NCBI RefSeq assembly: GCF_003992615.1
Contig: NZ_RZMY01000012.1
Location: 355 to 50,010, forward strand
Direction of reading: 5' to 3'
Source of the DNA: Flagellimonas beolgyonensis
Lineage (GTDB): Bacteria > Bacteroidota > Bacteroidia > Flavobacteriales > Flavobacteriaceae
Length of the DNA: 49,656 nt
The notes below the pieces were generated by a model. It saw only the letters and a list, made by a program, of their open reading frames with translations. It did not search any database and had not been told where the DNA came from. Position 1 is the first letter of the stretch. Each line of letters starts with the position of its first letter. This document shows positions 17,055 through 24,904 of this stretch, piece by piece. Position numbers and translations under genes: made by a program.

Positions 17055-18194
17055 ATGGATATTTTTGGAAAGATCAAGGAGAAACTCAGTAACGAGTTTA
17101 TCGATATTGTCGAGTGGCTCGACTACACCGACGACACCATTGCGTATCGGTTCGAGCGCTATCAAAATGAAATCAAGAACGGGGCAAAACTGATCGTTCG
17201 CGAGGGGCAGACCGCCGTGTTTATCAACGAAGGCCAACTGGCCGATGTGTTCACACCAGGCACCTACGACCTCACCACCCAAAACCTGCCCATTTTGGCC
17301 ACGTTAAAAGGATGGAAATACGGGTTCAATTCCCCTTTTAAAGCGGAGGTGTATTTTGTGAACACCCACCTCTTCACCGACGAAAAATGGGGCACCAAAA
17401 GTCCGATTACGTTGAGCGATGACCGATTCGGTTTAGTAGAAATCAGGGCCTTCGGCACCTACGCCTATAAAATTTCAGATGCCGGCAAGTTCATCAAGGA
17501 CATTGTGGGCACCGACAGCAACTTTACCAATTTCGAGATCAACGAGCATTTAAAAAGCTTGATCGCCACCCGCTTTACCGATACTGTGGGCAAGGCCAAT
17601 TTGCCCATTGAACTGTACGCGGCTAACACCACCGAACTTTCGGATACCTGTCGCGAAGTGATGGCCCCGGAATTTCAAACGGTGGGGATTTCCTTGGAGA
17701 AATTCTACATCGAGAACGTTTCCATGCCCGAAGAACTCAAAAAAGAAATATTCGAATACAGCCGTATCGATAAATTGGATCTGGACAAGCTGACCAAATT
17801 CAAAACGGCAAAAGCTATTGAAGCCGCTGCCCAAAATGAAGGTGGAACCGCCGGTGCCGGAATGGGCATGGGTATGGGCTTTGTTTTGGCCCAACAAATG
17901 GGTGGCATGATGGGTGGTACGACCCAAGCGCAACCCCAAATGGGTGCTGCACAGACCGGAGGGGCCATGCCGCCCCCGATGCCTGCCCAAACGCTATATT
18001 TCTATGCCACAAACGGTACGCAACATGGCCCAGTGACCTTTGAACAAATGCAATCCCTCTTTGCATCACGGACCATTAACCGCGATAGCTTGGTCTGGAA
18101 ACAAGGGATGGCCAATTGGTCGGCCTTAAAGGATGTGGAAGAACTGAAATCGTTCTTGGGTGGTAATACCCCACCGCCGTTACCAACGGAGTAA
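17055..18194 (+). CDS. SPFH (band 7) protein with C-terminal GYF_2 domain
   Basis: A 379-residue protein with no signal peptide. Residues 1 to about 250 form an SPFH domain of the bacterial YdjI type (often annotated as virion core protein). A Gly/Met-rich linker follows (about 262-315, with repeated MGMGMG and QMGGMMGG). The last 60 residues are a GYF_2/DUF4339 domain (YFYATNGTQHGPVTFEQMQ ... WKQGMANWSALKD). In Bacillus subtilis YdjI works with YdjG and YdjH at the membrane in a phage-shock-related pathway. The gene after it encodes a zinc-ribbon membrane protein of that partner type. No PspA homolog is in the window. Likely a membrane-stress scaffold. Confidence 0.88.
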   Translation: MDIFGKIKEKLSNEFIDIVEWLDYTDDTIAYRFERYQNEIKNGAKLIVREGQTAVFINEGQLADVFTPGTYDLTTQNLPILATLKGWKYGFNSPFKAEVYFVNTHLFTDEKWGTKSPITLSDDRFGLVEIRAFGTYAYKISDAGKFIKDIVGTDSNFTNFEINEHLKSLIATRFTDTVGKANLPIELYAANTTELSDTCREVMAPEFQTVGISLEKFYIENVSMPEELKKEIFEYSRIDKLDLDKLTKFKTAKAIEAAAQNEGGTAGAGMGMGMGFVLAQQMGGMMGGTTQAQPQMGAAQTGGAMPPPMPAQTLYFYATNGTQHGPVTFEQMQSLFASRTINRDSLVWKQGMANWSALKDVEELKSFLGGNTPPPLPTE

Positions 18195-18204
18195 ATACAC
18201 TAGA

Positions 18205-18296
18205 TGTCATTTCGAAATGAGTTGCAAAGCAATGAGTGAGAAAGCTCGGTTAATTTATGGCTAGATTTCTCAGTCGCAAGCTCCTTCGAAATGACA
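18205..18296. repeat. Dispersed inverted-repeat element (TGTCATTTCGAA ends)
   Basis: A 92-base element with ends TGTCATTTCGAA (18205-18216) and TTCGAAATGACA (18285-18296), a perfect 12-bp inverted repeat. Inner parts (GAGTGAGAAA / ATTTCTCAGTC) also partly pair. The right half, starting CTAGATTTCTCA, resembles 49481-49511 and therefore the arms of the 63-bp terminal inverted repeat. It carries no ORF; it looks like a REP/MITE-type element between two functionally linked genes. Confidence 0.7.
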
Positions 18297-18316
18297 GTCC
18301 ATTTCAATTTGTTTAG

Positions 18317-18336
18317 ATTTCCGCCTTTGCGGAAAT
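18317..18336. repeat. Perfect hairpin ATTTCCGC-CTTT-GCGGAAAT
   Basis: An 8-bp perfect stem with a CTTT loop that ends 6 bases before the ATG of the zinc-ribbon gene. The hairpin at 31583-31602 upstream of hemE has the same pattern (ATTYCYGY-CTTY-RCRGRAAT followed by GA). It is probably a dispersed repeat rather than a gene-specific operator; its position could affect translation initiation. Confidence 0.65.
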
Positions 18337-18342
18337 GAAAGT

Positions 18343-19437
18343 ATGGAAGAACCAACGATCCAAAAAACGGAACTCAAAAAAGCCTGCGTCAACTGTGGCG
18401 CAGAGCTGAAATACAAGCCGGGTACCACAAGTATTACTTGCGAATATTGTGGGCACTCGGAAACCATTCCCGTGGATGAAAGTGGGTTCAAAGAACTGGA
18501 ACTGTACCCCTACCTCCAAGAAATGGGCTCCCAAAAGCACAGTGAGGAAATTTCCATGCTGCATTGCAAAAACTGTGGCGCCGATCAACATGTGGAGGAA
18601 AACTACAAATCGCTGCATTGTGTGTATTGTGGCCAGCCCTTGGTGATAGAGGATGCCTACAAAGAAAATTGGATCTTGCCGGGGGCCGTGTTGCCCTTTC
18701 AAATTGACAAAAAGGAATCGTTCCGAATATTTCAGAAATGGGTAAAGGGCTTGTGGTTTGCCCCGAACAATTTGAAAAAGGCCGCCCTGGACCCCCAATA
18801 TACCAAGGGACTCTACCTGCCCTATTGGACCTTTGATGCCCAACTCTTTGCCTCCTATACAGGACAACGTGGGGAATACTATTACGAAACTAGGCGTGTT
18901 CGAAACGCCAATGGCAAAATGGTGACCCAACAGGTGCGAAAAACACGTTGGTATCCTGCTTCGGGTCAGGTTTCGGGCTTCGTGGACGATACCTTGATCA
19001 AGGCATCCCATCAAAAATCTGGTCGGATTCCGGGTAAAATCGCTTATTGGAACCTGAAAAAATTACAGCCGTTCGACTCGGGATTTTTATCGGGATTCGT
19101 GACCGAAAAATATACGATTCCACTTAAAGAAGGGCACCTGCACTCCAAGGAAGTCGCCCGAGACATTGCCACCCGATGGTGCAAACAGGATATTGGAGGC
19201 GATACCCAAAGGGTATTGTCGATGGATATGCAACTGTCCGAGGAAACGTTTAAACATATTCTCTTACCCGTTTATGTAAGTGCCTACCGATACAGCGGCA
19301 AGCAATACAACTTTTTCATCAACGGGGAAAACGGGCAAATCTCTGGCTCAAGGCCCTACAGCTTTTGGAAAATTTTCTTTGCTGTGCTTTTTGGGTTAAT
19401 CATTATTGGAGTGATTGTTTTCTTATCTAAAAAGTAA
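18343..19437 (+). CDS. Double zinc-ribbon membrane protein (YdjG/YdjH-like partner of SPFH)
   Basis: A 364-residue protein with two CxxC...CxxC zinc ribbons at the N-terminus (Cys15/18/33/36 and Cys75/78/93/96), a soluble beta-rich middle part with a conserved PYWTFDAQLFASYTGQRGEYY segment, and one C-terminal transmembrane helix (about 340-362). Such proteins are sometimes mislabelled as primosomal protein N'. Together with the SPFH protein they match the arrangement in which the zinc-ribbon protein anchors the SPFH scaffold to the membrane. The two genes are separated by 148 bases filled with repeats, so co-transcription is likely but not certain. Confidence 0.8.
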   Translation: MEEPTIQKTELKKACVNCGAELKYKPGTTSITCEYCGHSETIPVDESGFKELELYPYLQEMGSQKHSEEISMLHCKNCGADQHVEENYKSLHCVYCGQPLVIEDAYKENWILPGAVLPFQIDKKESFRIFQKWVKGLWFAPNNLKKAALDPQYTKGLYLPYWTFDAQLFASYTGQRGEYYYETRRVRNANGKMVTQQVRKTRWYPASGQVSGFVDDTLIKASHQKSGRIPGKIAYWNLKKLQPFDSGFLSGFVTEKYTIPLKEGHLHSKEVARDIATRWCKQDIGGDTQRVLSMDMQLSEETFKHILLPVYVSAYRYSGKQYNFFINGENGQISGSRPYSFWKIFFAVLFGLIIIGVIVFLSKK

Positions 19438-19442
19438 GCATC

Positions 19443-20372
19443 ATGAGAGTTCATTTTATGCTTTTGTTTGTTCTATTAGCCTCTTGCTCCAAACAAAGCT
19501 CCACCATCAAACTGCAATTTGAAAAAGATTTGATTCCTGAAGGCATCGCTATAGACCCTGTCTCTGAAAAAGTTTACCTCAACAGTCTTTTCAATAACAA
19601 GATTGTAAGGTCCAATTTGGATGGAAGCAATCCTGAAATCTTTATTGAGAATAACAAATTTGGCTATCTGCCAGGTTTTGGGATGACCATTAAAGGGGAT
19701 ACGCTTTTTGCGCTGGGGAACAGTCATGATACCCCGAGCAACCAATCCATTTTGTTATTATTGGACATTCCTTCTGGACAATTGGTCAAAAGATATGTCT
19801 TAAAAAGTTTGGAAAAAACGTATCTGAACGACATTGCTGTTAATTCCAAAGGTCAATTTTTCATTTCTGACTCTGAAGGTTCCAGCATTTATTCCTCAAA
19901 TGGGAAAACGGACCATTTGGAAGTATTCTTTTCACATAAAACCATTGCACACACCAACGGTATAGCCATTTCTGATGATGGGCGACTACTTTACTTGGCC
20001 TCATTGGGGAGTGGCCTCCGTGTTTTGGACATTGCCACTAAAAAATTGATCAACCGACCCAATGATTATAAAGGTATTGATGGTCTCAAGTTTTATAAAA
20101 ACTCATTGGTCGCCATTGTAAATGCAAGGCGTGATTCTGAAAAAAATGGGATATTTCAATTTAAGTTGATCCCTGAAGGCACAGAAATTATGAGTGCTTC
20201 CAAATTGATGGTATTTGAAAATCCTACGGATATCCCCACCACCTTTTCCATTAATAATGACGAGATGTTCTTTGTGGCCGATTCCCAAATGGATCTATTG
20301 GACGATATTACCAATCAGATTAATGACCCTACCAAACTTGAAAACTACCGATTGATTCGAAAGAAACTTTGA
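19443..20372 (+). CDS. SMP-30-like beta-propeller lipoprotein
   Basis: A 309-residue lipoprotein (lipobox LLASC, Cys15). Repeated strands such as GIAIDPVSEKVYLNSL, LNDIAVNSKGQFFISDSEG and NGIAISDDGRLLYLASL are typical of six-bladed SMP-30/gluconolactonase/strictosidine synthase-like propellers. It starts 5 bases after the zinc-ribbon gene. Its base composition looks more AT-rich than that gene. It ends 9 bases from the convergent lactonase gene. Substrate unknown; a metal-dependent lactonase or binding role is possible. Confidence 0.75.
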   Translation: MRVHFMLLFVLLASCSKQSSTIKLQFEKDLIPEGIAIDPVSEKVYLNSLFNNKIVRSNLDGSNPEIFIENNKFGYLPGFGMTIKGDTLFALGNSHDTPSNQSILLLLDIPSGQLVKRYVLKSLEKTYLNDIAVNSKGQFFISDSEGSSIYSSNGKTDHLEVFFSHKTIAHTNGIAISDDGRLLYLASLGSGLRVLDIATKKLINRPNDYKGIDGLKFYKNSLVAIVNARRDSEKNGIFQFKLIPEGTEIMSASKLMVFENPTDIPTTFSINNDEMFFVADSQMDLLDDITNQINDPTKLENYRLIRKKL

Positions 20373-20381
20373 TAACAAGAT

Positions 20382-21482
20382 TTAATCAACAAATACCAAA
20401 CATACAGGAATGGGGTGTTTGGTCTCGTTCAAAAAGGTCAAGGTGCCTTTTTCCGCATCCCTTTTAAAAACCACAATATTTTCACTGCGTTGGTTGGCCA
20501 CCAAAAGGTAGTCTCCGGTTGGATCTAACGTAAAATTTCGCGGCCAATCGCCACGTACAGACTCCCGACCCACCACCGAAAGTCTACCGGATTTTTCATC
20601 CACTGCAAATACCACAATGGTGTTTTCCCCGCGGTTGGAGCCATATAAAAACTTACCGTCGGGTGACAAATGGATATCTGCGCAGAAGCTTTCGCCTTCA
20701 AAATCGGTAGCCAAGGTGCCAATGGTTTGGATTTCTTGGTAATCGCCATTCGCATCCTTCTCGAAAACGGAAAGGGTACTGTTCAGCTCATTGATCACAT
20801 ATAGGAACTGGCCGTTTTTACCAAAGGTAAAGTGTCGTGGTCCCGCGCCATCCTCAAAAGGTAAGGAAGGTTGTGTTCCTGGCACAAATTGCCCTTCTTT
20901 TTGCTGATAGCGTTTTACGGCATCCAAACCAAGGTCGGTTACAAAGAGTCCATTTGCGGTAAACTGGGCCATGTGGGCATGGGCCGTTTTGGTCGTGTCC
21001 AAACTTTTATGGTCTATGATTTGGGGGTCGCTTTCCAACGAACCATCATCATTCAAATTGAAAACCGCCACGTTACCTCCCGTATAGTTAGCTACGGTCA
21101 ATTGTCCATCTCCTGATAAAGAGACATGGCATGGATGCGCCCCATGTGTACCCATGCTGTTTTGTAGCTCCAAAACACCATTGTTCCATGTGAAGGCCGT
21201 AACCCCCCCGCCCAAACTATCAAAGTTATCGGTTTCCTGAACGGCGTATACATGCTTCTTGTCCTCAGATAGTGCCAAATAGGACGGATTCGTCAGTTTG
21301 GCCTCCAATTTTTTATGGGACAGGGTTCCAGTTCCACTATCAAACGAGTAGGTGTAGATACCTTCACTTTCGCCATCGGTATAGGTGCCAACAAAAAGGG
21401 TGTACATGGGTTTTTCTTCGGGTTTATCGGTGCAGGCCAATAGGGAGGCCAATGCCATCACCGCAAAAATGGTTTTCTTCAT
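20382..21482 (-). CDS. Lactonase family (YbhE/Pgl-like) lipoprotein
   Basis: A 366-residue seven-bladed propeller of the 6-phosphogluconolactonase/YbhE (PF10282) family with a lipobox, LLAC (Cys17), so it sits in an envelope membrane, not the cytosol. Typical blade sequences: LFVGTYTDGESEGIYTY, AHPCHVSLSGDGQLTVANY, GAGPRHFTFGKNGQFLYVINE. The export makes a role in the pentose phosphate pathway unlikely; it may act on another lactone. It follows the MATE gene by 45 bases and is the last gene of the hemH unit. Confidence 0.85.
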   Translation of the reverse strand: MKKTIFAVMALASLLACTDKPEEKPMYTLFVGTYTDGESEGIYTYSFDSGTGTLSHKKLEAKLTNPSYLALSEDKKHVYAVQETDNFDSLGGGVTAFTWNNGVLELQNSMGTHGAHPCHVSLSGDGQLTVANYTGGNVAVFNLNDDGSLESDPQIIDHKSLDTTKTAHAHMAQFTANGLFVTDLGLDAVKRYQQKEGQFVPGTQPSLPFEDGAGPRHFTFGKNGQFLYVINELNSTLSVFEKDANGDYQEIQTIGTLATDFEGESFCADIHLSPDGKFLYGSNRGENTIVVFAVDEKSGRLSVVGRESVRGDWPRNFTLDPTGDYLLVANQRSENIVVFKRDAEKGTLTFLNETKHPIPVCLVFVD

Positions 21483-21527
21483 GGTTGTTCAGTTACAGCA
21501 GCAAATTACGCATTCTTGCGGAATGCA

Positions 21528-22910
21528 TCATTTGGGCAACAATTTTGTGTTGATTTCCTTCACCAAAAAATAGCCAGTCACGACCGTGGCCAAAACATCG
21601 GCAATGGAAAATGAAATCCAAACCCCTGTTTCACCCATGATTTTTGGTAGAATCAAAATCAACGGAATAAAGAAAAACCCTTGCCGCGTGAGGGTCAACA
21701 AAAGGGCCGGGGTTGCCTTTCCAATGGCCTGAAAATAGGCTGCACCAATCAACTGGATGGCAATGATGGGCGTAGCAGCGAACACCATTCGCATGGCCAA
21801 AGGCGTATGTTCAATCACAAATTGATTACTGGCCAATTGTTCAACGGCCAAATCGGGCCTATCACTTAAAAACAGGGAAGCAATTTCTCCAGGGAAAACC
21901 ATCAATACGATAAAAACCAGAGTGGCCACCAGAGCGGCATACTTAATGGCCGTATAAATGGATTCCTTTACACGGTCGTAGTAAGCCGCACCGTAATTGT
22001 AGCCTGCAATGGGCAAAAAGCCTTGGGTGACCCCAAACACAGGAAACAGGGCGAACATCAACATGCGGCCGATGATGGCATACACCGCTACCATAGGCTC
22101 TCCTCCGAGATTGAACAGGATATTGTTCATGATCAAATAAGTGATGCTGGTTACCGCTTGTCTGGCCAAGGTCACAAAACCCAACGAGCCGATTTCACGC
22201 AAAATGGGTCTGTCCAATCCGAAATGGGTATGACTTATCTTCAATTCGGAATTTTTGGAAAGAAAGAAATACAGGATATACCCAAAACAAAGTAGGTAGC
22301 CAATTGTTGTGGCCCAAGCGGCACCGTGCATGCCCCAATCAAACACATAAATGAAGATATAGTCCATCAACAGGTTCCCCACGGATGGAATGATCATCGC
22401 GATCATGGCAAACTTGGGCTTGCCCTCGGCGCGAATCACCGTATTGCCCATCATACAAAGGGCCAAAAAGGGCACCCCATACAAAATGATGGTGTAATAA
22501 ATCTTGGCAGGTTCAAAAATGCCTCCCTTGCCACCAAAAGCGGGAATAAGACTGTCCACGTAGTACAGCCCCAAGGCCACCATGATCACGGTGACCAAAA
22601 GGGTCAGGGTAATCTGATTTCCAAAGGTTTTGAGTGCTTTTTCCTTGTTATTGGCCCCCAGGGCACGGGAAATAATGCTGGAACCCCCGATACCGATGGC
22701 CATGCCCAAGGCCGCAATGAAAAAGGAAACGGGCAGCACCACATTGATGGCCGCAATGGCAATGGATCCAATCCAGTTTCCCACGAAAATGGAATCGACC
22801 AATACATTGAGGGACATCACCAAAATACCAATGGAAGCTGGAACTGCTTGTCTGATCAGCAATTTTCCGATGGGTTCCTGCCCAAGATCGTCTGAGGTTA
22901 CTTTGGCCAT
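21528..22910 (-). CDS. MATE family efflux transporter
   Basis: A 460-residue multidrug and toxic compound extrusion transporter with twelve predicted helices in two similar halves. It starts with a short cytosolic segment (SDDLGQEPIGKLLIRQAVP) and shows the typical first-helix VLVDSIFVGNWIG and the SSIISRALGANNKEKA loop. Such exporters use a Na+ or H+ gradient. It lies 56 bases after DUF3050 in a run of minus-strand genes beginning with hemH, so export of a porphyrin-related compound is conceivable, but nothing in the protein shows this. Confidence 0.9.
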   Translation of the reverse strand: MAKVTSDDLGQEPIGKLLIRQAVPASIGILVMSLNVLVDSIFVGNWIGSIAIAAINVVLPVSFFIAALGMAIGIGGSSIISRALGANNKEKALKTFGNQITLTLLVTVIMVALGLYYVDSLIPAFGGKGGIFEPAKIYYTIILYGVPFLALCMMGNTVIRAEGKPKFAMIAMIIPSVGNLLMDYIFIYVFDWGMHGAAWATTIGYLLCFGYILYFFLSKNSELKISHTHFGLDRPILREIGSLGFVTLARQAVTSITYLIMNNILFNLGGEPMVAVYAIIGRMLMFALFPVFGVTQGFLPIAGYNYGAAYYDRVKESIYTAIKYAALVATLVFIVLMVFPGEIASLFLSDRPDLAVEQLASNQFVIEHTPLAMRMVFAATPIIAIQLIGAAYFQAIGKATPALLLTLTRQGFFFIPLILILPKIMGETGVWISFSIADVLATVVTGYFLVKEINTKLLPK

Positions 22911-22966
22911 GCCAAGGATTGTTCTATTCTACTGAAGTTAAATTCGTGCGGTACTGTTCCTCAAAG

Positions 22967-23758
22967 CTACAACGCATCCACCAAATTACCCTTGTTCTCC
23001 GCTAATTTTTTGGCAATGCCATCCCAGAGGGCGATGCGTTGCTCCAATGCTTTTTTACTATACTGGAACACATCTCCCCATTTGTGGTCATCGGAACCAC
23101 AAAGGGCCTGGATCATTTTAACGGCCAACGGTCCGTGGTCATCCCCATCCAACTCGATGTGCCGTTTCAAGTAATACGATAGTTTAGCATAGTTTCCAGG
23201 TCCGTTTTCGCCTGATTGCTCTATGATGCTCAAGAACATATCGGGAATCAAATCTTCCCTCCCAAAGGTGAATGCGGCTGCAATGATATGGGGTTGTTGG
23301 GTATTGATGACCTCAAAAGTGTAGCTTAGGAAATTCTTTTCAGACGGGTCCAAGTTGGCTTGGTCTATCTGTTGTTGAATGTGTTGCAGATCTGTGAAAT
23401 TAGCAATGACATTTAGCACTTTGGATGTATCTGCTTCCACTTCCTGCATGGCATCGAGGTACATTTCAAAATGGCTTTTGGCCTCCCCTTTCTCATTGAA
23501 ATCGCTTTCTTCCTCCAGTACAATTTCGTTGATGAACCGGGCCACTGAAGCATCCGTGGCAGGTTGCCAAGGTAAGGTGGTACAAGTAAGGTGTTGTTGC
23601 AAAGCTTTTAACAGGGACATAAAATCCCAAACGGCGTACACATGGCTTTCCATGAAAATCTTAATATCCTCCACAGATTCCAATTGTGCGTACAACGGAT
23701 GGTGTTTCAGTTGGTTCCGCACCCCTTGCAAGTGGTGTTCCAATTTTTCAATATGCAT
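22967..23758 (-). CDS. DUF3050 protein, heme-oxygenase-like helical fold
   Basis: A 263-residue, almost fully helical protein of the DUF3050 family, which I recall as belonging to the heme-oxygenase/TENA-like superfamily (not verified here). Possible metal ligands: Glu37 and His39 (MESHVYAVWDFM), the acidic run Glu82-Glu84, Glu168 (GREDLIPDMF), and H-x3-D-x3-H at His200, Asp204, His208. This resembles the ligand layout of heme-oxygenase-like diiron oxidases, with the last His one residue further on. I chose the ATG at 23758, 16 bases after hemH; the longer frame would overlap hemH. Its position right after ferrochelatase suggests a link to heme or iron, but the reaction is unknown. Confidence 0.8.
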   Translation of the reverse strand: MHIEKLEHHLQGVRNQLKHHPLYAQLESVEDIKIFMESHVYAVWDFMSLLKALQQHLTCTTLPWQPATDASVARFINEIVLEEESDFNEKGEAKSHFEMYLDAMQEVEADTSKVLNVIANFTDLQHIQQQIDQANLDPSEKNFLSYTFEVINTQQPHIIAAAFTFGREDLIPDMFLSIIEQSGENGPGNYAKLSYYLKRHIELDGDDHGPLAVKMIQALCGSDDHKWGDVFQYSKKALEQRIALWDGIAKKLAENKGNLVDAL

Positions 23759-23774
23759 AGCTATATTTTGAAAA

Positions 23775-24821
23775 TTACTGAACGTTGTATTCGGGCAGGG
23801 TTCCCTTTTCCTTCCATTCATTGATCCATTGTGCCATCAGTCCGGCCCAGTCATCACTGTCGTTCAAGCAAGGAATGTGTACGTAGTGTTCCCCGCCGGC
23901 TTCCTCGAACTGCTCCTTACCTTCCATGGCGATCTCCTCCAGGGTTTCGAGACAATCGCTTACAAAAGCTGGGGTAACCACAGCCAAACGTTTTTTGCCT
24001 TCATGGGCCAAACGCTCAAATTCCTTGTCGGTAAAGGGTTGCAACCAGGGGTCGCTGCCCAATCGGGATTGGAACGATGTACTTACTTTATCCTCCGGCA
24101 ATCCCAGTTCCTTTTTGACCCTTTCGGTGGTATCCATGCATTGGTGGCGGTAACATGTATGATGTGCCGCCGAGTTGGTGGTACAACATTGGCCGTTCAA
24201 TTTGCAATGGAACTTGGTAGGGTCTGATTTTCGGATATGGCGTTCTGGAATTCCGTGGTAGGAAAACAGGATATGATCGTATTCAAACTCCTTCAAGCCT
24301 TCGGCAATGCTATTGGAAAGTATTTTAACATACTCTGGGTTGCTATAAAATGCGGGCAGAGTGGTCACATGCATTTCAGGGAAGTGGGCTGCCTGCACTT
24401 CCAAAGCTTTAACGACCACCGTCTCATAGGACGACATGGCGTAATGCGGATACAGCGGTACCAAAAACACCTCATCCACTCCTTGGTCCTTCAATTCTTG
24501 GAAGGCCTTGTGTATGGACATGGAACCGTACCGCATGCCCAAAGCTATGGGCAGATTGGTTTGCTGCTTTACCTTTTCCATAAAGCGTTCGGAGATGATG
24601 ATCAAGGGAGACCCCTCGTCCCACCATATTTTGGAATAGGCCTCGGCCGATTTCTTGGGACGTGTGTTCAAGATAATGCCACGTACGATGATATTTCGCA
24701 AGATAGGATTCACATCGATGACCCTCTCGTCCATCAAAAACTCATCCAAATACGGTTTTACATCCTTTGCGGTCGGACTGTCGGGCGATCCCAAATTGAC
24801 CAATAAAACTCCTTTTTTCAC
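23775..24821 (-). CDS. hemH: Ferrochelatase HemH
   Basis: Inserts Fe2+ into protoporphyrin IX, the last step of protoheme synthesis. 348 residues. Landmarks: VKKGVLLVNLGSPDSP at the start, the conserved active-site block FSYHGIPERH, and VVTPAFVSDCLETLEEI, which includes the late conserved Glu region. Between the two lies a cluster of five Cys (HCKLNGQCC ... TCYRHQC), like ferrochelatases that carry an internal [2Fe-2S] cluster. I chose GTG at 24821 because it gives the standard family N-terminus and because a TAnnTTTG box at 24841-24848 lies just upstream; the longer frame starting GTG at 24854 would begin upstream of this box. First gene of a unit with DUF3050. Confidence 0.93.
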   Translation of the reverse strand: MKKGVLLVNLGSPDSPTAKDVKPYLDEFLMDERVIDVNPILRNIIVRGIILNTRPKKSAEAYSKIWWDEGSPLIIISERFMEKVKQQTNLPIALGMRYGSMSIHKAFQELKDQGVDEVFLVPLYPHYAMSSYETVVVKALEVQAAHFPEMHVTTLPAFYSNPEYVKILSNSIAEGLKEFEYDHILFSYHGIPERHIRKSDPTKFHCKLNGQCCTTNSAAHHTCYRHQCMDTTERVKKELGLPEDKVSTSFQSRLGSDPWLQPFTDKEFERLAHEGKKRLAVVTPAFVSDCLETLEEIAMEGKEQFEEAGGEHYVHIPCLNDSDDWAGLMAQWINEWKEKGTLPEYNVQ

Positions 24822-24840
24822 GGCTACCTGGTTTAAAGGG

Positions 24841-24848
24841 CAAAAATA
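24841..24848 (-). promoter_or_regulatory. Candidate -7 box of the hemH unit
   Basis: The minus strand reads TATTTTTG, a perfect TAnnTTTG, 19 bases before the GTG at 24821. A CTG at 24868-24870 sits at the expected -33 distance (19-base gap) in place of TTG. Its position excludes the longer hemH frame. Confidence 0.55.
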
Positions 24849-24904
24849 ATACACCCTACCGACTTTGCAGGTGCCCCTTCCAAATACTTTCTTATGATGA
24901 AATA

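Noticed and set aside
22962..22969. TAGCTTTG on the minus strand as a promoter of the MATE gene
   Set aside because: It matches the -7 consensus but overlaps the DUF3050 stop codon and lies 51 bases from the MATE start, with no -33 box. Chance matches of this 8-mer are expected in 50 kb.
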